DNA of 64,000 nt from Ornithomonoglobus_A sp045612845 (GCA_045612845.1 JAZKZV010000017.1:186001-250000), one strand, 5' to 3'. Shown: positions 41,725 to 50,498, numbered from the stretch's first letter. Program-made: numbers and translations. The notes: generated from the sequence alone by a model not told the origin.

Positions 41725-43023
41725 TTACTTTCTCTCTTTAACGGCTAACCCATGTGTATCAAAGCCTTCAACTGTTGCAAAGCGGTATGCATAGTCTCTT
41801 ACATTCTCAAAGCCATCCTTTGATGCATAGCCTACTGATGAACGCTTTAAGAAGTCCTGAACACTTACTGATGAAAATGTCTTTGCAAAACCGCCTGTAG
41901 GCAATATTGCATTAGGACCAAGTACAAAGTTACATAGTGTAACAGGTGTGTACTCGCCAAGCAATATCTCGCCTGCATTCTTTATAAGAGGTAGTACGTC
42001 AAATGGTTTTTCTGTCATAACCTCCATATGCTCAGGAGCATACTCGTTTACAAAGTCGATTGATTCTTCAAGCGAATCTGTAAGTATTACACCGCCATAT
42101 GTAGTAAGATTTATTTCTATAAATTCTTTTCTCTTTGGAGAAATCTTTTCTAATTGCTCATTCACAATCGGGATAACTGCATCAACAAGCTCTTTTGAGT
42201 GAGTAACTAATAGCGCCGCACTGTCAGGGCCATGCTCTGCTTCTATCATCCAGTCAAGCGCAACCTTGTGCGGGTCTGCCTTTTCGTCTGCAAGCACTAT
42301 AATCTCTGACGGACCTGCCGGTAAGCCTGCATCTATGTGGTTTGATAAAACTCTCTTTGCCGCTGTTGCATAACTATTACCAGGGCCTATAATTTTATGG
42401 CATTTAGGAATAGTTTCTGTTCCGTATGCAACTGCTGCAACCGCCTGTATTCCGCCTACTTTGTAGATTTCTGTTATTCCTATTATCTTTGCAGCTGCTA
42501 AAATTGCATCATCAACCTCGCCCTTTTCGTTTGGAGGTGTTACAACAACAATTCTTGGTACTTTTGCAACAACTGCAGGAATACCCAACATACACAAAAC
42601 TGACGGGAACGAACCCTTACCGTGCGGAACGTACAAGCACACGTCAACAATCGGTGTTGTTTTTTCGCCTACCATAAGACCGTTATCTACCATTGTAAAC
42701 CACATTTCCTCAGGTAATTGCTTTTCGTGGAAATCGTATATGTTTTTGTATGCATATTCTATTGCTTCTCTTGTTTTTGCATCAAGACGCGCATAACCTG
42801 TTTCGATTTCCTCAGGTGTTACCTTCATAGTATCAGCAGTTAAACTAACCTTATCAAACTTGGCGGTGTACTCTAAAACAGCCTCGTCGCCTCTTGCTTT
42901 TATATCATCCGAGACTTCTTTTGCAATTTTCATTTGCTCGGTAATATCAAGCTCAGCTCTCTTCATTATAAAGTCGTACTGCTCTTTTGTCATTTCTGAG
43001 AGTTTATATATATTAGGTTGCAT
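41725..43023 (-). CDS. hisD: Histidinol dehydrogenase
   Basis: Zinc enzyme that oxidises L-histidinol to histidine in two NAD+-dependent steps. The 432-residue protein shows IIGPGNSYATAAKRVL, GLPAGPSEIIVLAD and the catalytic/zinc EAEHGPDSAALLV, plus EYAPEHMEV near the end. The ATG at 43023 is nine bases from AAAGGA; an ATG nine bases further upstream abuts that site. It opens a hisD-hisB-fumarase-beta operon from a strong promoter at 43077. Other his genes are not in the window. Confidence 0.95.
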   Translation of the reverse strand: MQPNIYKLSEMTKEQYDFIMKRAELDITEQMKIAKEVSDDIKARGDEAVLEYTAKFDKVSLTADTMKVTPEEIETGYARLDAKTREAIEYAYKNIYDFHEKQLPEEMWFTMVDNGLMVGEKTTPIVDVCLYVPHGKGSFPSVLCMLGIPAVVAKVPRIVVVTPPNEKGEVDDAILAAAKIIGITEIYKVGGIQAVAAVAYGTETIPKCHKIIGPGNSYATAAKRVLSNHIDAGLPAGPSEIIVLADEKADPHKVALDWMIEAEHGPDSAALLVTHSKELVDAVIPIVNEQLEKISPKRKEFIEINLTTYGGVILTDSLEESIDFVNEYAPEHMEVMTEKPFDVLPLIKNAGEILLGEYTPVTLCNFVLGPNAILPTGGFAKTFSSVSVQDFLKRSSVGYASKDGFENVRDYAYRFATVEGFDTHGLAVKERK

Positions 43024-43076
43024 TTGCACCATTCCTTTCTTTTAGAAAACCTTCAAATTTTAAGCAATATACATTG

Positions 43077-43105
43077 ATTATAACACATTTTTTTTAAATA
43101 TTCAA
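43077..43105 (-). promoter_or_regulatory. Promoter of hisD-hisB
   Basis: Minus-strand TTGAAT, 17-base spacer, TATAAT with extended TGT. It shares the AAAAAAATGTGTTA(C/T)AAT core seen at 15328 and 38646. The short leader leaves no room for a T-box. Confidence 0.8.
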
Positions 43106-43124
43106 TAGAAAAGCAAGAATTTAG

Positions 43125-44504
43125 TCATTTTTTCCATACTTCTTTTACTACCTTTTCCAATTCTGTTATATCTTCATCACAACAACCGCCGTAGCCTATT
43201 ATAACAGTATCACTGCTTTGTTGAGGCGATGAAAAATAATAATCATCAAGTCTATAAAGCTTTATTCCTCTGTCCCTTGCTGTTTTTATAAATTTTTCTG
43301 CATCGGGAGTTCTGATAAGAAGATGCAACCCTGCCTTTTCACCGCTTATTTGTACATCTTCAACATTCAGTATTTCATAAAGTCCTTCACAGCGTTTTCT
43401 GTATACATTTTTTACACGGTTAAGATGTCTTGAAAAATATCCTCTTTCTATAAATCTATTTAAGGTGTGTTGCTCAAATCTTGGTACAGTACAGGTATAG
43501 CCGAAGAAATGTTTTTCATACTCACTCATAAGTTCATCAGGCAAAGCCATATAAGATATTCTGATTGAAGGAGCAAGTATGCGTGAAAATGTAGACACAT
43601 ATATAACTCTATCCGCCTGCGACAAACCTTGAATTGCAGGTATGGGCTTTGTTCCAAAATTAAATTCACCGTTATAATCATCCTCTATTATGTATCTGCC
43701 CGCTTTTTGCGTCGCCCACCGTATCAAATCAAGTCTGCGTCCAATTGGCATAACAGCTCCTGTGGGGAACTGATGCGATGGCGTAAGATACACAATATCG
43801 GAGTTGGTGTTATTAAGATACTCAATACTCATACCTCCATCATCAACGGGAATATAATTTACTGCATTGGCACTATTTTTAAAAATTAGCTCTGCCTTTG
43901 AATAACCCGGATTTTCTACTGCATAAATTTTACCTTTAAGAATATGAGTTAAAAGAGTTAAAAGATATTCAATACCGGCACCAATTACAATATTTTCCGG
44001 TTTTGTGTGTACACCCCGAAACTCGTGGAGATATTTGGCAATACTTTCGCGTAGTTCGATATCTCCCCTGAAATCTCCCACATCAAGAAGTTCGGGCTTG
44101 GAATACATAATTTCTCTTGATAACTTTACCCACGTTGCGTACGGAAAAGATTTTACATCTGTGGAATTTGTTTTAAAATCTATTTTATATTTATCATCAT
44201 CTCTTTTTTTGACCTCATTTTTATGCAACGAACTGACCTCATCTAAAACAGGCATTTCAACTTTTAGCACGTAATATCCGCTTCTGGGTTTTGGTACTAT
44301 ATACCCCTCATCCACAAGCATAGAATACGCCGTTTCAACTGTATTTACACTAATTTTTAGATGCGAAGCAAGCGATTTTTTTGATGGCAGCCTCTCCCCC
44401 TCCAAAATCCGTCCCAAGTGTATTTCCTTTGCTATATGCTCATAAAGCTGCTCATATAACGATTTTTTGATATTTTTATCATATACAAATGTTAAATTAT
44501 ACAT
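43125..44504 (-). CDS. pdxR: PdxR/MocR-type regulator (GntR HTH + aminotransferase domain)
   Basis: A 459-residue MocR protein. Residues 1-70 are a GntR winged HTH (EGERLPSKKSLASHLKISVNTVETAY); ~110-455 are a fold-type-I aminotransferase domain that senses pyridoxal phosphate. It is divergent from pdxS with 110 bases between starts, the classic pdxR arrangement, so it probably controls vitamin B6 synthesis. Oddly, the segment that normally reads TFSK, with the lysine forming the Schiff base to PLP, reads TFSRILAPSIRISY here (codon CGC at about 43577-43580). ATG at 44504, seven bases after GGAG; the longer frame has no ribosome-binding site. Confidence 0.88.
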   Translation of the reverse strand: MYNLTFVYDKNIKKSLYEQLYEHIAKEIHLGRILEGERLPSKKSLASHLKISVNTVETAYSMLVDEGYIVPKPRSGYYVLKVEMPVLDEVSSLHKNEVKKRDDDKYKIDFKTNSTDVKSFPYATWVKLSREIMYSKPELLDVGDFRGDIELRESIAKYLHEFRGVHTKPENIVIGAGIEYLLTLLTHILKGKIYAVENPGYSKAELIFKNSANAVNYIPVDDGGMSIEYLNNTNSDIVYLTPSHQFPTGAVMPIGRRLDLIRWATQKAGRYIIEDDYNGEFNFGTKPIPAIQGLSQADRVIYVSTFSRILAPSIRISYMALPDELMSEYEKHFFGYTCTVPRFEQHTLNRFIERGYFSRHLNRVKNVYRKRCEGLYEILNVEDVQISGEKAGLHLLIRTPDAEKFIKTARDRGIKLYRLDDYYFSSPQQSSDTVIIGYGGCCDEDITELEKVVKEVWKK

Positions 44505-44614
44505 ATTGACACTCCATTTTATTCTTATTTTAGCACTTTTAATAATGTCAGTTTGTAGTATAATTATAATGAAGACAAGACAATTTGTCAATAAAAACAA
44601 AGGAGATTTTAATT

Positions 44615-45493
44615 ATGAACACAAACACCAAGTATGAGCTTAACAAAAACCTCGGACAGATGCTTAAAGGTGGTGTAATAATGGACGTTACCACACCCGA
44701 ACAGGCAAAAATTGCACAGGAGGCTGGTGCCCGTGCAGTTATGGCACTTGAACGTGTCCCCGCAGATATAAGAGCCGCAGGCGGTGTTTCTCGTATGAGC
44801 GACCCCAAAATTATAAAAAGAATACAGGAGGCTGTATCTATTCCTGTTATGGCAAAGTGCAGAATAGGTCATTTTACAGAAGCGAGAATTTTACAGGCTA
44901 TTGATATAGACTACATAGATGAAAGTGAGGTTCTTTCTCCCGCTGACGATGTACACCACATTAACAAAAAGGAATTTAAAGTTCCGTTTGTATGTGGAGC
45001 AAAAGATTTAGGCGAGGCTTTGCGCAGAATAAACGAGGGAGCTTCGATGATAAGGACAAAAGGCGAAGCAGGAACGGGCGATGTTGTTCAGGCAGTACGC
45101 CACATGAGAAAGATGCAGTCCGAAATAAGAAGAATTAAAGGAATGTCAACAGACGAATTGTATGAGGTTGCCAAGGAACTACGCGTTCCGTTTGACCTTG
45201 TTTTATACGTACACGAAAACGGCAAGCTTCCCGTACTGAACTTTGCAGCTGGCGGAGTTGCTACTCCAGCTGATGCGGCACTTATGATGCATCTGGGAGC
45301 GGAAGGCGTTTTTGTTGGTTCGGGAATATTTAAATCAGGAAATCCAAAAAAACGTGCCGAAGCAATCGTAAAGGCAGTGTCAAACTACTATGACGACAAA
45401 ATCCTTGCTACTGTTTCAGAGGATTTAGGAGAAGCCATGGTAGGAATAAACGAACAGGAAATAGAAATTATTATGGCGGAAAGAGGCAACTAA
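44615..45493 (+). CDS. pdxS: Pyridoxal 5'-phosphate synthase lyase subunit PdxS
   Basis: Builds PLP from ribose 5-phosphate, glyceraldehyde 3-phosphate and ammonia. The 292-residue TIM barrel has both catalytic lysines: the one in KGGVIMDVT-MAKCRIGH (MAKCRIGHF) and the N-terminal region GGVIMDV, with TKGEAGTGDV phosphate loop. ATG at 44615 is eight bases after AAAGGAG. The ammonia-supplying glutaminase pdxT, usually the next gene, is absent; a terminator follows pdxS directly. PdxT must be encoded elsewhere, or free ammonium is used. Confidence 0.97.
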   Translation: MNTNTKYELNKNLGQMLKGGVIMDVTTPEQAKIAQEAGARAVMALERVPADIRAAGGVSRMSDPKIIKRIQEAVSIPVMAKCRIGHFTEARILQAIDIDYIDESEVLSPADDVHHINKKEFKVPFVCGAKDLGEALRRINEGASMIRTKGEAGTGDVVQAVRHMRKMQSEIRRIKGMSTDELYEVAKELRVPFDLVLYVHENGKLPVLNFAAGGVATPADAALMMHLGAEGVFVGSGIFKSGNPKKRAEAIVKAVSNYYDDKILATVSEDLGEAMVGINEQEIEIIMAERGN

Positions 45494-45497
45494 AGCA

Positions 45498-45529
45498 AAT
45501 AAGCAGAGCAAATGCTCTGCTTATTTTAG
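45498..45529. terminator. Bidirectional terminator between pdxS and dnaJ
   Basis: Stem AATAAGCAGAGC / GCTCTGCTTATT with loop AAAT and flanking T/A runs. Confidence 0.9.
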
Positions 45530-46650
45530 TTAAATAGCTCCTTCATTTTGTCTTTAAAGCTTTTTTTCTTTTTATATAATGCTTCATCATCAAAATCCTT
45601 TAAGATTTCCTTTTGCTTGTCGGATAGATTTTTCGGGATTTCCACGTCTACTATAACATATTGGTCGCCTCTGCCTTTAGAACGAAGATATGGTATACCT
45701 TTTCCGCGTAATCTAAATCGCGTCTGCGGTTGTGTACCCTCAGGAATATCATACTCAACAGGTCCGTCTATTGTAGGAACTGTAAGCTTTGCCCCTAAAA
45801 TTGCCTGAACAACCGAAACAGGCATTGTGATATACACGTCATTACCCTCACGTCTGAAGATTTCGTGGCGTTTTACCCTTATTGTTAAGAGTAAATCTCC
45901 GTTAGGGCCGCCTCTCTCGCCGGCTTCGCCCTTACCTGATATCTGCATTGTCTGTCCGTCATCAATTCCGGCAGGAATATCGACCTCAACAGTTTTATTT
46001 TTTCTTACCTTGCCTGCACCTCTGCAGTCTTTACACGGGTCTGTTATCTTTTTACCCTGACCGTTACACTCAGGACATGTTGTTACGTTGGTCATATAAC
46101 CAAGCATCGTACGTTGCTGAATTTGTATCTGACCTGTTCCATGACATCTTCCGCACGTAACAGGACTTGTGCCGGGTTTTGCACCGCTACCGTTACATGT
46201 ATCGCACTTATCCTGAACTGATATATTTATCTTTTTCTTTGTACCGAATGCCGCCTCGGTAAAGTCTATATTTATAATTTGTCTTAAATCGGCACCGCGT
46301 CTTGGTCCGTTACGTCGGCTTTGTCCGCCAAAGCCACCAAAACCGCCGAATATATCACTGAATATATCTCCAAAATCAAAACCTGCACCGTTAAATCCGC
46401 CGCCACCTGCGCCAAAGTTGGGGTCAACTCCCGCATGACCAAACTGGTCATAGCGCGATTTCTTCTCGGGGTCGGATAAAACTCCGTATGCCTCGTTTAC
46501 CTCTTTAAACTTAGCTTCTGCTTCTGCATTACCGGGGTTAAGGTCAGGATGATATTTTTTTGCTTCTTTTCTGTATGCTTTTTTTATTTCTGCATCGCTT
46601 GCGCCCTTACTGACACCAAGCACGTCATAATAATCTCTTTTATCAGCCAA
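45526..46650 (-). CDS. dnaJ: Chaperone protein DnaJ
   Basis: Co-chaperone that delivers substrates to DnaK and stimulates its ATPase. The 374-residue protein has the J domain with the HPD motif (YHPDLNPG), a Gly/Phe-rich linker (~75-115), four CxxCxGxG zinc repeats (CDTCNGSG, CGRCHGTG, CPECNGQG, CKDCRGAG) and the C-terminal substrate-binding domains. The start chosen is TTG at 46650 (MADKRDYYDVLG), six bases after AGGTG; the in-frame GTG three codons earlier is less well placed. It ends the hrcA-grpE-dnaK-dnaJ cluster. Confidence 0.97.
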   Translation of the reverse strand: MADKRDYYDVLGVSKGASDAEIKKAYRKEAKKYHPDLNPGNAEAEAKFKEVNEAYGVLSDPEKKSRYDQFGHAGVDPNFGAGGGGFNGAGFDFGDIFSDIFGGFGGFGGQSRRNGPRRGADLRQIINIDFTEAAFGTKKKINISVQDKCDTCNGSGAKPGTSPVTCGRCHGTGQIQIQQRTMLGYMTNVTTCPECNGQGKKITDPCKDCRGAGKVRKNKTVEVDIPAGIDDGQTMQISGKGEAGERGGPNGDLLLTIRVKRHEIFRREGNDVYITMPVSVVQAILGAKLTVPTIDGPVEYDIPEGTQPQTRFRLRGKGIPYLRSKGRGDQYVIVDVEIPKNLSDKQKEILKDFDDEALYKKKKSFKDKMKELFN

Positions 46651-46712
46651 TTTTTTCACCTACCGCACTTTATTATACAATACATTTTAGGTTTTGTAAA
46701 GTATCTAAGGGA

Positions 46713-46746
46713 AAAAAGCACAACAACTTGTTTTGCTGTGCTTTTT
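46713..46746 (-). terminator. Partial terminator between dnaK and dnaJ
   Basis: Minus-strand hairpin AAAAGCACAGCA ... TTGTGCTTTT with T-run. It would make dnaK transcripts more abundant than dnaJ, as in many heat-shock operons. Confidence 0.65.
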
Positions 46747-46761
46747 CTATTTGATTTTTAA

Positions 46762-48603
46762 TTAGTCGTTGTCAACTTCTCTGTAGTCTGCCTCATAAAC
46801 ATTGTCATCACCTTGTGCACCGCCCTGATTTGCTCCGTTAAAGTCATCAGGATTTGGTTGTGCACCCTGAGGATTTGCTTGTTGATATAGCTTTTCTGAA
46901 ATTGAGTAGAATTTTTGTTGCAAGCTTTCTGCTGCAGCCTTGATTGCCTCTGTATCTGTGCCTTTTAGTGCCTCTTTAACCTTTTCAATCTCAGCAGTTA
47001 CTGCGTCCTTGTCAGCAGTATCTATCTTGTCGCCAACTTCGCCTAATGTCTTTTCTGATTGATATACCAAAGACTCGGCATTATTTCTTGTTTCTACTTC
47101 TTCTTTTCTCTTTTTATCTTCTTCGGCATACTTTTCTGCCTCTTTTACTGCCTTTTCGATATCCTCATCACTAAGATTTGTTGAAGCAGTAATTGTAATC
47201 TTCTGCTCGTTACCTGTACCAAGGTCTTTTGCAGAAACATTTACAATACCATTTGCGTCGATATCGAATGTTACTTCAATCTGAGGTACACCACGTGGAG
47301 CAGGAGCAATGCCTGTAAGGTTAAATCTTCCAAGAGTTTTGTTATATTGAATCATTTCTCTCTCACCTTGTGCAACGTGAACCTCAACAGAAGTCTGACC
47401 GTCTGCAGCAGTTGAGAAGATTTGTGATTTCTTTGTTGGGATAGTTGTATTTCTCTCAATAAGCTTTGTAAATACTCCGCCCATTGTTTCGATACCTAAG
47501 GATAGCGGTGTTACATCAAGAAGAAGTACGCCTGTTTCTTCTCCGCCAAGAACACCTGCCTGTCTTGCAGCACCTACTGCAACACATTCGTCAGGGTTAA
47601 TACCCTTGTGTGGCTCTTTGTTCATTTCCTTTTTAACTGCCTCTTGTACTGCAGGAATTCTTGATGAACCACCAACAAGAAGAACTTCGTCTATATCCGA
47701 TGGAGTAAGGTCAGCATCCTTCATAGCATTTCTGATAGATACCAATGTTCTGTCTACCAAATCAGCAGTTAACTCATCAAACTTGGCCTTTGTTACTGTG
47801 ATATCAAGGTGCTTTGGACCTGTTGCATCTGCAGTAATAAACGGAAGATTAACATTTGATGTTGTTGTTGTAGATAGCTCAATCTTTGTCTTTTCTGCAG
47901 CTTCCTTTAGTCTTTGCATAGCCATCTTGTCGTTTGAAAGGTCTACACCCTCGCTCTTTTTGAATTCTGCTACAAGATAGTCTATAATTCTTTGGTCGAA
48001 GTCGTCTCCGCCAAGCTTTGTATCACCGTTTGTTGATAGAACCTCGAATACACCGTCGCCGATTTCAAGAATTGAAACATCGAATGTACCGCCGCCAAGG
48101 TCATATACCATTATTGTCTGGTCCTTATCGCTCATACCATATGCAAGAGCAGCAGCTGTTGGCTCGTTTATAATTCTTAAAACTTCAAGACCTGCAATTT
48201 TACCTGCGTCCTTTGTTGCCTGACGTTGTGAGTCATTAAAGTATGCAGGAACTGTAATAACTGCCTGTGTAACAGTTTCGCCAAGATACGCCTCAGCGTC
48301 AGCCTTTAGCTTTGATAGTACCATTGCGCTGATTTCTTGCGGTGTGTATGCTTTTCCATCTATTTCAACCTTTTCTGCAGTACCCATTTTTCTCTTTATA
48401 GACATTATTGTTCTGTCTGCATTAGTTACTGCCTGACGCTTTGCAACCTGACCTACAATTCTCTCTCCGTCCTTTTGGAAAGCAACAACTGACGGTGTTG
48501 TTCTTGCACCTTCGCTGTTTGTGATTACGTTAGCGTTTCCGCCCTCCATAACTGCTACACAGCTGTTTGTTGTACCTAAGTCGATTCCTATGATTTTTGC
48601 CAT
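46762..48603 (-). CDS. dnaK: Chaperone protein DnaK (Hsp70)
   Basis: ATP-dependent Hsp70 chaperone of 613 residues, normal for Firmicutes (lacking the insert of Gram-negative DnaK). IGIDLGTTNSCVAVMEGG, VPAYFNDSQRQATKDAG, YDLGGGTFDVSI and VLLVGGSSRIPAV are the nucleotide-binding signatures; VTPLSLGIETMGG begins the substrate-binding domain. The tail is Asn/Gln/Gly-rich and ends DYREVDND. RBS GAAAGGAAATG precedes the ATG. The 274-base gap to grpE holds a palindromic repeat and two tandem hairpins. Confidence 0.98.
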   Translation of the reverse strand: MAKIIGIDLGTTNSCVAVMEGGNANVITNSEGARTTPSVVAFQKDGERIVGQVAKRQAVTNADRTIMSIKRKMGTAEKVEIDGKAYTPQEISAMVLSKLKADAEAYLGETVTQAVITVPAYFNDSQRQATKDAGKIAGLEVLRIINEPTAAALAYGMSDKDQTIMVYDLGGGTFDVSILEIGDGVFEVLSTNGDTKLGGDDFDQRIIDYLVAEFKKSEGVDLSNDKMAMQRLKEAAEKTKIELSTTTTSNVNLPFITADATGPKHLDITVTKAKFDELTADLVDRTLVSIRNAMKDADLTPSDIDEVLLVGGSSRIPAVQEAVKKEMNKEPHKGINPDECVAVGAARQAGVLGGEETGVLLLDVTPLSLGIETMGGVFTKLIERNTTIPTKKSQIFSTAADGQTSVEVHVAQGEREMIQYNKTLGRFNLTGIAPAPRGVPQIEVTFDIDANGIVNVSAKDLGTGNEQKITITASTNLSDEDIEKAVKEAEKYAEEDKKRKEEVETRNNAESLVYQSEKTLGEVGDKIDTADKDAVTAEIEKVKEALKGTDTEAIKAAAESLQQKFYSISEKLYQQANPQGAQPNPDDFNGANQGGAQGDDNVYEADYREVDND

Positions 48604-48646
48604 TTTTATTCATTTCCTTTCTTAAATTACATATATGTTGAATTTT

Positions 48647-48673
48647 CGGGACGTCGAGGACGCCGTCCCCTAC
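48647..48673. repeat. Dispersed GGGACG palindromic repeat, copy 3
   Basis: CGGGACGTCG ... GCCGTCCCCTAC in the grpE-dnaK spacer. It differs from copy 1 (26715) by one base over 27. It lies inside a transcribed operon here, unlike the other copies. Confidence 0.75.
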
Positions 48674-48701
48674 GTTTTTAACCTTTATATTAAATCTGTA
48701 A

Positions 48702-48869
48702 AAATTTGTTCAGATTGGTGCTGTGCAAAACGAAGTCGTATTTATATACATCGAGTTTGGCACAGTGCCGAGATGGACAAATTTCAATTTGTTCAGATTG
48801 GTGTTTTGTTGCGAGGGTGCTGTATATTGATACCGCCCCGAGCAAAAAAATGCCAAGATGGACAAATTT
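48702..48869 (-). repeat. Two tandem ~84-bp hairpin repeats between grpE and dnaK
   Basis: The 18 bases AATTTGTTCAGATTGGTG occur identically at 48703 and 48786, and AGATGGACAAATTT at 48771 and 48856. Within each unit these ends are imperfect inverted repeats, so each unit folds into a long hairpin; the first has an extra GTGCTGTGC / GCACAGTGCC inner stem. Inner sequences diverge. They would form two consecutive stem-loops in the grpE-dnaK mRNA. Confidence 0.75.
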
Positions 48870-48877
48870 TTCAAAAT

Positions 48878-49399
48878 TTAATTTGCTACCTTAACCATTG
48901 AGTGCCTTACTACTCTTTCACCTTTGTATATGTAGCCTTTCATAAATTCCTCGACTACTGTGTTGGTGTCTATAGTTTCGTCCTCAATGTGCATTACTGC
49001 ATTATGAAGATTTGGGTCAAATTCGTTGCCAACCGCCTCAATCTCCGTAACATCAAGCTTTGCTAAAACTTCTTTAAACTGCTTCATAACCATTTCGACA
49101 CCCTCTTTAAATTTTTGTGCCTCCTCGGTTGTTACTTCAGTTTGCAACGCTCTTTCTAAATTATCGCCTATAGGAAGAATTTGCTCTATAGAGTCAATTA
49201 TCGCGTCTGCATATCTTGCGTCCTTTTCACGTTGAGAGCGTTTACGGAAATTATCATACTCCGCCATAAGACGCATATATTTATCGTTTTGCTCTTTTAT
49301 CTTTTCTTCTAATTCCTCTTCTTTAGTTTGTTCCTTAACTTCTTCTGAGGTTTCGACTTCTTCCGTCTCGAGAGTTTCGTCTTTATTTTCCTCTGCCAT
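48878..49399 (-). CDS. grpE: Nucleotide exchange factor GrpE
   Basis: Releases ADP from DnaK. The 173-residue protein has an acidic, Glu-rich N-terminal tail (residues 1-35) and a long coiled coil with KYMRLMAEYDNFRKRSQREK. The beta-domain motif follows, with EFDPNLHNAVMHIEDE and VVEEFMKGYIYKGRV-like ending. RBS AAGGAGG precedes the ATG. It starts ten bases after hrcA. Confidence 0.96.
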   Translation of the reverse strand: MAEENKDETLETEEVETSEEVKEQTKEEELEEKIKEQNDKYMRLMAEYDNFRKRSQREKDARYADAIIDSIEQILPIGDNLERALQTEVTTEEAQKFKEGVEMVMKQFKEVLAKLDVTEIEAVGNEFDPNLHNAVMHIEDETIDTNTVVEEFMKGYIYKGERVVRHSMVKVAN

Positions 49400-49409
49400 T
49401 TTGTCCTCC

Positions 49410-50447
49410 TTATTTATCGTCTAAAATATAATTACTTAAAATCTTATCAATTTCTGCTGAAATTAAATCCAGACTTGCAAACACCTTTGCATAATTCATT
49501 CTTTTTGGGCCTATGACCCCTATCTTACCGACTGCCTTATCACCAAGCGAATAATTTACGGTTACAAGTGAGCAGTCATTAAGAACCTCAAGCTCATTTT
49601 CCTTGCCTATCTTTGCACTTATTCCCTCTTGCGTATCATTTGCCATAAGCTTTTTAAGGCTTTCCTTATCCTCTAAAAGTCCAAGCATTTTACCTGCCTT
49701 TTCGACATCACGATACTCGGGGTATCTTAGAATAGAGCTTGTATTATCAACAAAAATCTCGGTATTATCCATAGAGCTTATTGTTTCGTACATAAAGTTT
49801 AAGATATTAACCAGAACTCTCGGGCTTAAATCCATTTGCTCTTCGATTTTTTGTTGAAGCATACTTATGTCATCATAGCCTATATCATCACCACTGCGAC
49901 CTTTAAGACACGAATTGAGCATGCCTGACAGTCTTTGACAATCATCCTCGCTTATATCCTCGCTTATTACGGTATTGCTTACCTTATGTGTTACAATAAT
50001 AAGCATAACCTTGCCATAACCCATTCTCACCAAATCGAGCTTTCTTATTTTAGAAACCTGATGTGGTGTTGTAACAAAGGTTGTGTAGTCGGTCAGTGAA
50101 GATGTGAGTGTGAGAGCCTTACGTATAATTTTTTCTAACTGACTTACCTTGGTTTCGAGCGCTTGTTGAAGAGAGTAAATAGCCTCCATACCAAGCTGAT
50201 ATTTGCTCATAAGAGAATTTACGTAAAATCTGTATCCCTCATCCGACGGAACTCTGCCCGCTGAGGTATGCGGCTGTATAAGATAACCCATTTCCTCCAG
50301 GTCTGACATTTCGTTTCTGATTGTGGCACTCGAAAGACCAAGTCCTTCTTTTTTAGATATGGAACGTGAACCGACAGGTTCGGCTGTTCCGATATATTCA
50401 TCAATTACTGCCTGCAATATTTTGCGTTTTCTGTCATTCAAATCCAT
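49410..50447 (-). CDS. hrcA: Heat-inducible transcription repressor HrcA
   Basis: Repressor that binds CIRCE and is kept active by GroEL. The 345-residue protein starts with the winged HTH (LNDRKRKILQAVIDEYIGTAEPVGSRSISKK, then LSSATIRNEMSDLEEMGYL and HTSAGRVPSDEGYRFYV), followed by a GAF-like domain and an inserted dimerisation domain. It is the first gene of the heat-shock operon, 25 bases downstream of a CIRCE element, so it controls itself. Confidence 0.97.
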   Translation of the reverse strand: MDLNDRKRKILQAVIDEYIGTAEPVGSRSISKKEGLGLSSATIRNEMSDLEEMGYLIQPHTSAGRVPSDEGYRFYVNSLMSKYQLGMEAIYSLQQALETKVSQLEKIIRKALTLTSSLTDYTTFVTTPHQVSKIRKLDLVRMGYGKVMLIIVTHKVSNTVISEDISEDDCQRLSGMLNSCLKGRSGDDIGYDDISMLQQKIEEQMDLSPRVLVNILNFMYETISSMDNTEIFVDNTSSILRYPEYRDVEKAGKMLGLLEDKESLKKLMANDTQEGISAKIGKENELEVLNDCSLVTVNYSLGDKAVGKIGVIGPKRMNYAKVFASLDLISAEIDKILSNYILDDK

Positions 50448-50471
50448 ATTATGTTTTCACCATCCTTTTTG

Positions 50472-50498
50472 TTAGCACTCATCTTCATTGACTGCTAA
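50472..50498. promoter_or_regulatory. CIRCE operator (HrcA site)
   Basis: TTAGCACTC, nine-base spacer, GACTGCTAA: one mismatch (C for G) from the perfect CIRCE palindrome. It sits just downstream of the hrcA promoter. Confidence 0.95.

Noticed and set aside
43024..43076. A T-box or his leader in front of hisD
   Set aside because: The transcript leader is only about 50 bases, too short for a T-box, and has no His-codon-rich peptide.
26715..48673. A CRISPR array made of the repeated GGGACG units
   Set aside because: Only three copies, many kilobases apart, palindromic and without regular spacers or cas genes.
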